Shown here: positions 53,061 through 61,587 of the stretch, one piece after another
Layout of the letters: each line of letters begins with the position of its first letter
Numbering within the stretch: position 1 is the first letter of the stretch
Source: Alkalihalobacillus sp047302405
GTDB lineage: Bacteria; Bacillota; Bacilli; Bacillales; Bacillaceae_D
Reading direction: 5' to 3'
Assembly: GCF_047302405.1 (NCBI RefSeq)
Contig: NZ_CP154853.1
Location: forward strand, 4,464,001 to 4,528,000
DNA length: 64,000 nt
Position numbers and translations under genes: made by a program
Notes under the pieces: generated by a model
What the model was told of the DNA's origin: nothing
The model's input: the letters and a program-made list of their open reading frames with translations, nothing else
Database searches by the model: none

Positions 53061-53097
53061 TAATTTCTGCAGGGCCCTCCGGGCCCTGCAGAAATTA
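53061..53097. other. Perfect 17-bp hairpin
   Basis: TAATTTCTGCAGGGCCC, loop TCC, then GGGCCCTGCAGAAATTA: a 17-bp perfect stem with a 3-base loop. There is no T-run, so it is not a standard terminator. It lies about 165 bases after the transposase gene and 46 bases before repeat R4. Confidence 0.85.
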
Positions 53098-53142
53098 ATT
53101 ACCTTAACCTACATGGATCAGAAACCCCTTGACTAAACGTAG

Positions 53143-53737
53143 GAAAGAGGCTGGGACAAAACTCTGTTCTGATCTGAAAAGCGTTCTACTCACCGTTCCC
53201 GAAAATCATGCTCCGCGTCCTGGAGGCCACTGAAAAAGTCGTGTTAGTTCGAATAGGATTGGATGATTTGGTTTACTCCGCCAGCGGAATACCCTACGCG
53301 TTCCGCGGGTGAACCGGGAGCCTCCTCACGACAAGTCGCTGCGGGGTCTCCCGTAGTTCACTTCTCCCGCAGGAGTCTCCGGGTATTCCGCTGGCTCCGT
53401 TTTGGTCAAACAAAAACCAGCTAAAGCCATAATGGATCATCTAATGAATCAACTAATGGTTTGAGATTCTTCCTAGTTAAAGGTGAGAATGAAATTTTTT
53501 CAGTGGCCTCCGTGTCCTGTGGGGTGGTGCCGAACTAACTAGTTTCACTAGTGGATTTCGGATCTGCCACTAGATCCCACGGGAGAGAGTCTCCGCATGA
53601 CTCGCCCACTAAGATAGAGGATAAATCTTCTTATTCTTTTTGTAATATAAAATAAGTAATTTCCATTAAAAAAGTTAGATGACCGTCATTTCTAGTCATC
53701 TAACTCTTTTTTTAGTGGTTTTGCCCCAGCCTCTTTC
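53143..53737. repeat. Repeat element R4 with nested R1 repeat
   Basis: Ends are inverted repeats: GAAAGAGGCTGGGACAAAAC (53143-53162) and GTTTTGCCCCAGCCTCTTTC (53718-53737), one mismatch. Inside is a full R1 copy (about 53225-53515) whose core has perfect 14-base inverted ends CCAGCGGAATACCC (53281) and GGGTATTCCGCTGG (53381). No transposase; a nested non-autonomous element. Confidence 0.8.
53668..53714. terminator. Strong hairpin inside R4
   Basis: Stem AGTTAGATGAC / GTCATCTAACT with A-run before and T-run after, so it can terminate transcription from both sides. Confidence 0.8.
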
Positions 53738-53764
53738 AGTTATCCGAAGTATATGGAGAAAAAC

Positions 53765-53876
53765 TGTGGATAAATCAAATCTTATAAAAAGGTTTATTTA
53801 ATTAATTATCAAGGTTTTTTTCTTTTATTCACATTTGTCTGTGGGTAACTATTGTGATATCCACAGCTTATCCACA
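53765..53876. promoter_or_regulatory. Cluster of four DnaA-box-like sequences
   Basis: Consensus TTATCCACA occurs exactly at 53868-53876 and, inverted, at 53765-53773 (TGTGGATAA); one-mismatch boxes are TGTGGGTAA (53840-53848) and ATATCCACA (53857-53865). The two left boxes point one way, the two right boxes the other. The sequence between is AT-rich. Confidence 0.6.
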
Positions 53877-53929
53877 TTATTGTGAGTAAGTTGGCTATTT
53901 TGAAAAAATGTCGGTTAAATTCCTTGGCT

Positions 53930-54150
53930 TGTGTTGGTTGGCGAAACTCCTACGGGAAGAAGCCCGCCGAAAGTGAAGGGTAGGGTTCCATTAGTTAGCT
54001 ATACTCCGCCTCATACCTTACGCGTTCCGCGGGTGAACCGGGAGCTCCCACGCAAAGCTTAATGAGGGGTCTCCCGTGTTTCACTTCTCCCGCAGGAGTC
54101 TCCAGGTATTGCACTGGCTCCGTTTTGGTTAATGGACACCCATACCGGCA
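53930..54150. repeat. R1 core repeat
   Basis: Contains TACGCGTTCCGCGGGTGAAC, GGGGTCTCCCGTGTTTCAC and CCCGCAGGAGTCTCC, as at 53281-53400, directly before the end of the oxidoreductase gene. Non-coding. Confidence 0.75.
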
Positions 54151-54181
54151 AACGCCCCACACATTAACCGATTTAATTTAA

Positions 54182-55714
54182 TTAAGAACGTTCTACTTGT
54201 TTTAAAGGTTGTTTTGCTGGACCTTCCATTACATCGCCGCGATATGAAAATCTCGAGCCGTGACATGGGCAATCCCATGTTCGATCCCCGTGATTCCAGT
54301 TCAACTCACAGCCCATATGGGTACAGGTTGTATCAACTAAATGAAGTTGTCCGTCATGATCCTTGTACGCTCCCGTTCGTTGGCCTTTTACTTCAACAAC
54401 GGCACCTTCATCTTTTCCTAATTCATCGATCTTTTTAAAGTCATTTTCAATTTTCCCTTGGATGAGATGTTTGGCCACATCAATGTTTTCAGAGAGGAAA
54501 TGTTTGATGCTCGGATCCGCGATAAATCTCGAAGGTGTAAACAATAATTCGGCTGGATGGTATTGTTCGGTAATTTGTTTAGCGATGATTTGGGCGGCAG
54601 CAGTTCCATTTGTCATTCCCCATTTTCGATATCCTGTCGCAATAAAAACAGACGGCTTGTTTTTTGTAAGGTGTCCGATGTAAGGAAGTTTATCAAGTGT
54701 AATTAAATCTTGAGCTGACCAGCGAAATTGTGTATCAAACCCACCGAAGATATCTTTTCCAAAGTCTAGGAGAGCTTCATAGTGATAAAGGGTATCCATA
54801 CCTTGACCCGCTTTATGTTTTTCCCCACCTAAAAGGATCAATTGTTTATCATTCATTTTTGTATATCGTAAAGACCGTTTTGGTTCATCGGCACTTAAAT
54901 ACATGCCTTCAGGAAAAGCTTCATCAATAAACCCAGCAATAACGTAAGAACGTTCTGCGTGCAACTTTGAAAAATACAAGCCCCCACCATCAAAAAATGG
55001 AAAATGAGTGGCGACGACAACTTTATCAGCGTAAACTCGGTGCTTGTTTTTTGTCATAACAGTCGTTTTGCTATCCTGTTCAATGTCAACAGCTACGGTA
55101 TTTTCAAATAATTTCCCTCCATTCTCTGCCACATACTTAATAAAATGTGATACATATTCTAATGGGTGAAATTGAGCTTGTTTGCCAATTTTTAGGGCTG
55201 CCTTTGTCTCGATATTTAAAGGGATTTTATCGACAAATTGACCATGGATACCGATCTTTTGATACGCTTCAAACTCCTTTTCCAGGTTTCCTTCTCCACG
55301 ATTGGTCGTTGCGTAAAGGTAGGCATCCTGTTCTGTAAAATCACATGAGATTGAATGATCCTCAATTGTTTTTTTGATAAAGGCGATGGCTTCTTCATTG
55401 ACATCATAATATTGTTTGGCTTTTTCTTGACCGAGATGATGCAAAAGTTCATTATAAATTAAGTCATGCTGAGAGGTGATTTTAGCAGTGGTATGACCTG
55501 TAGTCCCATTTAATAGTTTTCCTGCTTCAATAAGTGCTACTTTTAATCCAGCCTCTGTTAGGAGATAGGCAGTCGTAATCCCGGTAATTCCACCGCCTAC
55601 AATGGCCACATCTACAACTAAATCCTCCTCTAGTGTTGGGAAACTAGGTAATTCAGTTGAAGAGCGCCAATATGATTCGGGGTGTTCGGGTAATTGATTA
55701 GTATTCTGAGTCAT
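54182..55714 (-). CDS. FAD-dependent oxidoreductase with Rieske domain
   Basis: 510 residues. N-terminal FAD/NAD fold: DVAIVGGGITGITTAYLLTEAGLKVALIEAG, in parts, near residue 34, a DAO-type core to about 400, and a C-terminal Rieske [2Fe-2S] domain near 455-500 with both ligand pairs (CTHMGCEL and CPCHGSRF). This architecture matches YhfW-type proteins of bacilli. It probably oxidises an amino acid or amine and passes electrons to the cluster; the substrate is unknown. ATG with GGAGGAAACC upstream. Single gene. Confidence 0.9.
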   Translation of the reverse strand: MTQNTNQLPEHPESYWRSSTELPSFPTLEEDLVVDVAIVGGGITGITTAYLLTEAGLKVALIEAGKLLNGTTGHTTAKITSQHDLIYNELLHHLGQEKAKQYYDVNEEAIAFIKKTIEDHSISCDFTEQDAYLYATTNRGEGNLEKEFEAYQKIGIHGQFVDKIPLNIETKAALKIGKQAQFHPLEYVSHFIKYVAENGGKLFENTVAVDIEQDSKTTVMTKNKHRVYADKVVVATHFPFFDGGGLYFSKLHAERSYVIAGFIDEAFPEGMYLSADEPKRSLRYTKMNDKQLILLGGEKHKAGQGMDTLYHYEALLDFGKDIFGGFDTQFRWSAQDLITLDKLPYIGHLTKNKPSVFIATGYRKWGMTNGTAAAQIIAKQITEQYHPAELLFTPSRFIADPSIKHFLSENIDVAKHLIQGKIENDFKKIDELGKDEGAVVEVKGQRTGAYKDHDGQLHLVDTTCTHMGCELNWNHGDRTWDCPCHGSRFSYRGDVMEGPAKQPLKQVERS

Positions 55715-55797
55715 TGGTTTCCTCCATTACTTGTCTGTTTACCCATACGATGTCCAATCAGAGGAAAATCATGTACTTGACCAAATACTTTCCCGCG

Positions 55798-57033
55798 TTA
55801 AGCTGCTTTTTCATTTTTAAGAGCTAATTGTTTTTTTCCTAAATGTAAAACAAAAAGGGCGAGAACAAATGTGAAGGAGCTGACGTAAAAGAGAGTCGGT
55901 CCCCCGAACAAATCGACCATGCTTCCTAAGAAAAAGGGGCCGATAATATTAGCCGACATGGAAAATAAATAATAAAAACCTGTAAATAAACCAATACTCG
56001 TTAGCCCTCCTAAATCGGCGACTAAAGGATAAGCTTGAACATTAACGAGTGCCCAAGCACAACCTGCCGCAAATAAAGTTATTTGTAAGGGCAGTGGCTC
56101 TGTATAAAAAGGAATGGTTAAAAAGATAAGTGGTAAAATTGAAAGACCAATCATCATCGTTTTGATTTTGCCAAACTTTTGCCCAATCCACCCAGCTGGA
56201 AGAGCAAAAAGAACAAACGACAGGCTGAAGAACCCAAGCGTTGTCCCAGCAAGTCCTGGACTAAAACCTAGTGTTTGTCGAGCATATAAAGTAAACAAGG
56301 CTTCAACTGAGGCATAACCAATAAAATAAATAAAAATCGCGAGTAAGATAAAAAGGGAAGAACGGTTTTTCTTTTCAAAAAGCATAATAAATCGTTTACG
56401 AAGCGAGCGAGTTGCAATGGTTTCTTCCTGGTCATCTAAAGTGTTACTACTATAAGCAGGCTTTCGGTCGACAACAAAAAATAAAAAGAAAAAAGAAGCC
56501 ATGAGGATAATACTAGCTATTGTAAACGGGTAAATGGGATTGATATCAAATAATTGAGACAAACCGAATAAGGCAATAATCGCACCAATTCCGCCTAATA
56601 AGTTAATGATTCCGTTCGCAAAAGAACGCTTTTTAGGAGGAGTATGATCGGGCATTAAGGAGATGACAGGGGCCCGGTACAACGTCATGGCTAGTAGAAA
56701 TAAAATGTCGATTGAGATTAAAATCCATAAAGTATCAGCGACAAAAGGCAAGAGAATAAAAAAGAGAGCAGCCAGTGGCATCCCGACGATTAAAAAGGGG
56801 AGGCGGTTACCGAATCGAGTTTGAACCCGGTCGGACCAAGAGCCAATTAGTGGGATCAGTAGAATTGCTAATAAATTATCTAACCCCATAATAAATCCAA
56901 TGATACTTTGTTTTTCAATGTGCTCAGCTAAAATAATCGGCATAAAAGCATTGTAGAAAGTCCAAACGAGCGTTAACGCAAAAAATCCACTACCAATAAC
57001 AAATATTTTTCTATAACGAAATGAATCGGACAT
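55798..57033 (-). CDS. MFS transporter (SLC45/GPH-like)
   Basis: 411 residues with twelve helices. The sequence IGSWSDRVQTRFGNRLPFLIVG near residue 60, in parts, and APVISLMPDHTPPKKRSFANG near 120 resemble the sugar- and glycoside-cation symporter-like MFS proteins. GGGGGAG precedes the ATG. It lies 83 bases upstream of the oxidoreductase in the same direction, so they may form a unit. Substrate not predictable; sugars or glycosides are the best guess. Confidence 0.8.
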   Translation of the reverse strand: MSDSFRYRKIFVIGSGFFALTLVWTFYNAFMPIILAEHIEKQSIIGFIMGLDNLLAILLIPLIGSWSDRVQTRFGNRLPFLIVGMPLAALFFILLPFVADTLWILISIDILFLLAMTLYRAPVISLMPDHTPPKKRSFANGIINLLGGIGAIIALFGLSQLFDINPIYPFTIASIILMASFFFLFFVVDRKPAYSSNTLDDQEETIATRSLRKRFIMLFEKKNRSSLFILLAIFIYFIGYASVEALFTLYARQTLGFSPGLAGTTLGFFSLSFVLFALPAGWIGQKFGKIKTMMIGLSILPLIFLTIPFYTEPLPLQITLFAAGCAWALVNVQAYPLVADLGGLTSIGLFTGFYYLFSMSANIIGPFFLGSMVDLFGGPTLFYVSSFTFVLALFVLHLGKKQLALKNEKAA

Positions 57034-57227
57034 GTTACTCCCCCTTATTGTTTTTATATAAAAATGATAATAAATGGCTCTCTTCCTTACTATAAATTCG
57101 GATTAGCCACTGAAGATTCCTTTTATATTACGAAAGTTTATTATTCCTTTACAATCATTGCCTTTGTCGTTGTTTCAAGTTAGCATAAGAGATGTTCGAA
57201 TTAAGAGAAAGAAAGTTGGGTAAGTCA

Positions 57228-58052
57228 ATGGTACAGGCACAACCTTTTTTAAAATGGGCTGGTGGGAAAAGGCAGTTGATACCTGAAATTTCCAAGTATA
57301 TTCCAAGTTCTTATCATACCTATTTTGAACCGTTCATTGGGGCGGGAGCGGTGCTTTTTCATTTACAGCCAGAAAAAGCCATTATTAATGATGTTAATAA
57401 GGAATTAGTGAATACATATAAGGTGATTCGTGATCATGTAGAAGAGTTGTTAATAGACTTAAGAAAGCATAATAATTCCTCTGACTATTTTTATGAACTA
57501 AGAAATCTTGATCGTGACGCCGATAACTATCAACAATTATCAGCTATCCAGAAGGCTTCTAGGTTAATTTATTTAAATAAAACTTGTTTTAATGGATTGT
57601 ATCGTGTGAATCAAAAAGGGCAATTTAATGTTCCGTATGGAAAGTACAAAAATCCTAATTTCATCAATGAAGATGTTATTCGTTCGGTTCATCACTTTTT
57701 GAACCAAGCGGATGTTGGAATTTTTAATCAGGATTTTCAAGAAGTGGTCAATCAAGCCAAACAAGGTGACTTTGTTTATTTTGATCCTCCGTATGATCCT
57801 GTTAGTACCACATCATCTTTTACGAATTATGCACTACAAGGCTTTGGAAAAGAAGAACAATTACGCTTAAGGGACCTTTATATTGAATTAGACAATCGAG
57901 GCTGTTATGTGTTATTAAGTAACTCAGCTACTGACTTTATTAAAGACATCTATTCAGGCTACCGGACAGAAATTGTTGGAGCGACAAGGAATATCAATTC
58001 AGTCGGTTCAAAACGGGGGAAAATTCAAGAAGTGTTGATTATGAATTATTAA
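57228..58052 (+). CDS. dam: Orphan D12-class DNA adenine methylase (DpnM/Dam type)
   Basis: About 274 residues, full length for the class. SAM motif FLKWAGGKRQLIPEI near residue 5, FEPFIGAGAVLF near 34, catalytic FVYFDPPYDP near 182. The sequence VYRVNQKGQFNVPYGKYKNP-like block (LYRVNQKGQFNVPYGKYKN here) is typical of M.DpnII, which methylates adenine in GATC. No restriction endonuclease gene adjoins, so it is probably a solitary methylase acting in regulation or inherited with a lost partner. The frame is open from ATG 57192; neither start has a strong ribosome-binding site. Confidence 0.88.
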   Translation: MVQAQPFLKWAGGKRQLIPEISKYIPSSYHTYFEPFIGAGAVLFHLQPEKAIINDVNKELVNTYKVIRDHVEELLIDLRKHNNSSDYFYELRNLDRDADNYQQLSAIQKASRLIYLNKTCFNGLYRVNQKGQFNVPYGKYKNPNFINEDVIRSVHHFLNQADVGIFNQDFQEVVNQAKQGDFVYFDPPYDPVSTTSSFTNYALQGFGKEEQLRLRDLYIELDNRGCYVLLSNSATDFIKDIYSGYRTEIVGATRNINSVGSKRGKIQEVLIMNY

Positions 58053-58055
58053 CAG

Positions 58056-58099
58056 GACTATCTTAAAAGGTTACTTAGCCTTTTAAGAAGTCTTTTTTT
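58056..58099 (+). terminator. Terminator of the methylase gene
   Basis: Stem GACTATCTTAAAAGG / CCTTTTAAGAAGTC with one mismatch and a T-run of seven. Confidence 0.9.
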
Positions 58100-58103
58100 A
58101 TAA

Positions 58104-58997
58104 ACGCAACTTTCGCATCGAGAAAATCCGTTCAACTAGTTGGCAGAGCGAAAGGGAAGCTCTTAAACAAATGCCCTTGACACGTTTGAAAAGCGAGAAC
58201 GCACTATCACACAAAACGGATAAACTGTGCATTAAGAAAAAATAGACAATGCTCTTCTTCGGCGGTCGCTCCCAAACAGACACTCCGCGTCCTGCAGGAA
58301 CCTCATGAGCCTCCTCAGCACGCTTGCGGGGTCTCATTGGACGGTTTATTCCTGCGGGAGTCTCCGTGTCTGTTTGTCCGCTAGATCATGGAATCGAATC
58401 TAGGTTGGGTTTTCTCATTGAATAAAAAAACAGTCATGACTTCAACGTACATGAGCTTGAGAATGATTTTTTCTCCTTCCATGACTCATTCCGTTACAGT
58501 TGTAAACATATCTGTGTTGATGCTCTGTACATTAGCTAGATGATCGAGCTTGTTTATCCTGTCTTTTGATGACTACAGACTTAGGAAAAAATAGGTGGAA
58601 ACTACCTATTTAGTTCCATAACCAACAAAGTGAAGAAGAAGGTCCTTCTGCGTTAAAAATAGCTGATTGAGAATGGCCCTATCATCAAGCACTCCCCTAC
58701 ACTTAGTGGACAAAACCATACGGAGACTCCCGCGGGAATAAACCGTGGAGCGAGACCCCGCAAGGCTTGCCGAGGAGGCTCGCCAGGTTCCCGCAGGACG
58801 CGGAGTATGGTTTTGGTAGCGACAGCCGAAGCGCTTAATTTTAGTGAACAGATTCCTTCAACAGCCTATTAAGAGATGTGTTCAGACTGTCAACGATTGA
58901 ACCGTTCATGTAAAGTCAATTTGAGTATTGTATCGCCCTAAAGTCAATCCCTATCAACGATTAAGGGTCAATCATACGCTGCGAAAGTTGAGTTATA
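58104..58997. repeat. Mobile repeat family R3, long copy
   Basis: Ends CAACTTTCGCA and TGCGAAAGTTGAGTTA-like inverted repeats (GCGAAAGTTGAGTTATA at the right). Both ends match the short copy at 21045-21416 in inverted order. Inside are two fold-back GC-rich modules, 58275-58385 (AAACAGACACTCCGCGTCCT against GAGTCTCCGTGTCTGTTT) and about 58715-58820 (CCATACGGAGACTCCCGCGG against CGCAGGACGCGGAGTATGG), flanking about 310 bases of unrecognised sequence. No intact transposase. Confidence 0.8.
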
Positions 58998-59144
58998 AAC
59001 AAAAATGACTCATGACGTCTCACTAAGTGAGATTGGGGGTGAGTAAGGATGTGGATAGTGGGGATAAGTAATTAATACTCTAGAATTCAGAATTAAGATG
59101 TGAACAGAGGTTATGAGGAATAGAGGGGAACTTGGGGCTTTTTG

Positions 59145-59157
59145 GACAAACGTTTGC
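59145..59157. promoter_or_regulatory. LacI-family operator, upstream copy
   Basis: GACAAACGTTTGC, an exact inverted copy of the site at 59333-59345, 190 bases apart. Confidence 0.7.
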
Positions 59158-59332
59158 AGGAAAATAAATGAGAAAGTTATATGGATGTAAAAAGTTCATT
59201 ATATAATGAATAAAAGCTGGGAACAATTTTAAGTAAGGATAAGTATCCGGTCAGGTAAAAACCAATTAATATTTAAGGGGATGGTCTTGTAACTTTATAA
59301 AACTTCTTTTATAATAAAATTAGTCTCAAAGT

Positions 59333-59345
59333 GCAAACGTTTGTC
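59333..59345. promoter_or_regulatory. LacI-family operator, downstream copy
   Basis: GCAAACGTTTGTC, centred on AAACGTTT, the typical core of LacI/MalR-type operators, just after the likely promoter. With the copy at 59145 it could allow looping repression. Confidence 0.7.
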
Positions 59346-59363
59346 TTTTCTGTCCGATGGAAA

Positions 59364-59377
59364 TGTAAACGGTTTTA
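59364..59377. promoter_or_regulatory. Candidate cre (catabolite-response) site
   Basis: TGTAAACGGTTTTA matches TGWAANCGNTNWCA with one mismatch, between the operator and the start codon. Suggests CcpA repression by glucose. Confidence 0.5.
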
Positions 59378-59424
59378 TTTAATAAAATAGTTCGATGTAT
59401 AAGTCTAATTTAGGAGTGTTTAAT

Positions 59425-61086
59425 ATGATGAAAAAATGGTGGAAAGAAGCCGTTGCTTATCAAATTTACCCGCGAAGTTTCAATGATTCGAATGGTGATG
59501 GAATAGGTGATTTACAAGGGATTATTGAAAAGCTGGATTATATAAAGGATTTAGGGATTGACGTCATTTGGATTTGTCCTATGTACAAATCACCAAATGA
59601 TGATAATGGATATGATATAAGTGATTATCAAGATATTATGGATGAATTTGGAGAAATGGCTGATTTTGATGCTCTTTTAAAAGAAGTGCATAATCGAGGA
59701 ATGAAATTAATTATTGATCTCGTCATTAATCATACATCTGACGAACATCCTTGGTTTATTGAATCAAAGTCTTCTAAAGTTAATGAAAAAAGGGATTGGT
59801 ATATTTGGGCGGATCCAGCTAAGAATGGTTCTGAGCCAAACAACTGGGAATCGATTTTTAATGGGTCTGCATGGGAATATGATAAAAAGACCGAACAGTA
59901 TTATATGCATATTTTTTCCCGTAAACAACCGGATTTAAATTGGGAGAATGCCGATATCAGAGCGGCTCTTTATAAGATGATGAATTGGTGGATGGATAAG
60001 GGGATTGATGGTTTTAGAGTAGACGCCATATCACATATAAAAAAAATCAAGGGATTCCCTGATTTGCCAAACCCTAAAAAGCTTGATTATGTGCCTTCCT
60101 ATGAAGGTCATATGAACCGTGAAGGAATTCATGAGTTTTTACAAGAATTAAAAAAAGAAACCTTTGATAAGTATGACATAATGACTGTTGGAGAAGCGAA
60201 TGGTGTATCCGTAGACCAATCCGATATGTGGGTTGGTGAGGAAAAAGGTGCCTTCGATATGATTTTTCAATTTGAACATTTAGGGTTGTGGCGCAAGGAA
60301 ACGGGAGACGATACAATAGATATCCTTTCATTAAAGAAAACATTAACGAAATGGCAAAATGGATTGAACGGTCACGGCTGGAATGCATTATTTTTAGAAA
60401 ACCATGACCAACCACGCAGTGTTTCAACGTGGGGGAATGACGATGAGTACTGGTTAGAAAGTGCCAAAGCGTTAGGAACTTTATTTTTCTTTATGCAAGG
60501 AACCCCTTTTATTTATCAAGGTCAAGAAATTGGGATGACAAATGTACAGTTCCCTCATATTGAAGATTACAATGATGTTGGGATGTTAAACTTGTATCGC
60601 ATTGAACGAGAAAAAGGGACTGCACATGAAGAGATTATGAAAGTTATTTGGGAACAAGGTCGCGATAACTCAAGAACCCCGATGCAATGGTCTGATGGGC
60701 ATCAAGCTGGGTTTACCATTTCAGAGTCATCATGGTTCGGTGTGAATCCAAATCACAAAAAAATTAATGTGAAAGCTCAAGAAAAAGAGGACAATTCGGT
60801 TCTCAACTATTATAAAAAAATGATCGAACTTCGTAAAAGGCACCTCGGACTTGTTTATGGGGAATACGAGTTAGTGCTCCCTACGCATGAGCAAATTTAT
60901 GCTTATACAAGAACATGGGAAGGGGAAACATTTCTTATTTTAGTAAATTTATTTGAGAAGGAAGCTCCATTTGAAACGGAACTATTAAAAGCGGATCAAA
61001 ATGAATTGCTTTTGGCAAATTATAGCGATTCAAAAAATGTCCATGTATTAAAACCTTATGAGGCTCGTCTTTATAGATTATCCTAA
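59425..61086 (+). CDS. malL: Oligo-1,6-glucosidase (GH13)
   Basis: About 553 residues. All GH13 motifs are present: DLVINHTSDEHPWF near 98, GFRVDAISHIKK near 195 (nucleophile Asp), MTVGEANG near 253 (acid Glu), and FLENHDQPRSVS near 323 (stabilising Asp). WWKEAVAYQIYPRSFNDSNGDG at the start, in parts, is typical of MalL/alpha-glucosidases, which cleave alpha-1,6 and other alpha-glucosidic bonds in small maltosides. AGGAG lies 11 bases before the ATG. Regulation by a LacI-type repressor and CcpA is suggested by upstream sites. No transporter or regulator gene is adjacent. Confidence 0.93.
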   Translation: MMKKWWKEAVAYQIYPRSFNDSNGDGIGDLQGIIEKLDYIKDLGIDVIWICPMYKSPNDDNGYDISDYQDIMDEFGEMADFDALLKEVHNRGMKLIIDLVINHTSDEHPWFIESKSSKVNEKRDWYIWADPAKNGSEPNNWESIFNGSAWEYDKKTEQYYMHIFSRKQPDLNWENADIRAALYKMMNWWMDKGIDGFRVDAISHIKKIKGFPDLPNPKKLDYVPSYEGHMNREGIHEFLQELKKETFDKYDIMTVGEANGVSVDQSDMWVGEEKGAFDMIFQFEHLGLWRKETGDDTIDILSLKKTLTKWQNGLNGHGWNALFLENHDQPRSVSTWGNDDEYWLESAKALGTLFFFMQGTPFIYQGQEIGMTNVQFPHIEDYNDVGMLNLYRIEREKGTAHEEIMKVIWEQGRDNSRTPMQWSDGHQAGFTISESSWFGVNPNHKKINVKAQEKEDNSVLNYYKKMIELRKRHLGLVYGEYELVLPTHEQIYAYTRTWEGETFLILVNLFEKEAPFETELLKADQNELLLANYSDSKNVHVLKPYEARLYRLS

Positions 61087-61320
61087 AGTTTTTGGTTGGA
61101 ATAATGTAGCAAAAAGATGAAAGGGTTCATTGCATTTTTTAGATGGGCATGGTAAGATGAATGACGGTAATAAATTTGCGCACCCTTTTGATTGGGTGAC
61201 ACATTGGTATCAGGATGACGACCATGTTCCAGATCGTTGTGGGATGTGGTTTTTCTTTGCTTTTATAGCAATATTTCCAACGGTTAACGGAATTAGCTAG
61301 GAAAGAAAGAGAATATAAGT
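61087..61320. other. Intergenic region with a weak 56-codon reading frame
   Basis: A reading frame from TTG 61130 to 61300 (LDGHGKMNDGNKFAHPFDWV, then HWYQDDDHVPDRCG and a hydrophobic end) has an AAAGGG nearby. It resembles no family I know, but its composition is protein-like; possibly a remnant of a longer gene. Low confidence. Confidence 0.3.
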
Positions 61321-61587
61321 GCTCGCTTAGACAAAAAATGGTCTTAAGTGGGGCTACGTAAAGTCATTCTAACTTATAGGGAAAACCTTTAAATGTGGAG
61401 TATTCTTAACAAAAAGATAAAGTAGCTAAAAACCCTTTGGGATAAGGCCAGTAACTTAAATACTGCCCTATATAGATGAAGAGCTTTAAGATTGTACGAA
61501 CAATCATGGCTAAAGAACGCTCCTAACTTTATGTGTCGCAAAAACATAAAGGCGTAAAAATATAAGAAATAAAAGGAGATATTTAAT
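61321..61587 (+). promoter_or_regulatory. Structured 5' leader of the helicase gene
   Basis: At least three hairpins in the last 150 bases: AGGCCAGTA / TACTGCCCT (61445-61469), GATTGT / ACAATC (61490-61505, perfect), and CTTTATG / CATAAAG (61527-61551, perfect), before AAAAGGAG. A long structured leader in front of a DEAD-box helicase gene may serve cold or RNA-structure-dependent control. Confidence 0.45.

Larger units (their letters stand above)
58998..59424. other. Promoter region of the glucosidase gene
   Basis: Contains the operator pair listed separately and an AT-rich stretch (TTTATAAAACTTCTTTTATAATAAAAT near 59296-59322, in parts) that would suit a promoter. No reading frame with translation signals. 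Confidence 0.5.

Noticed and set aside
58098..58337. 79-codon minus-strand frame
   Set aside because: Part of the R3 mobile repeat; the short copy does not preserve it.
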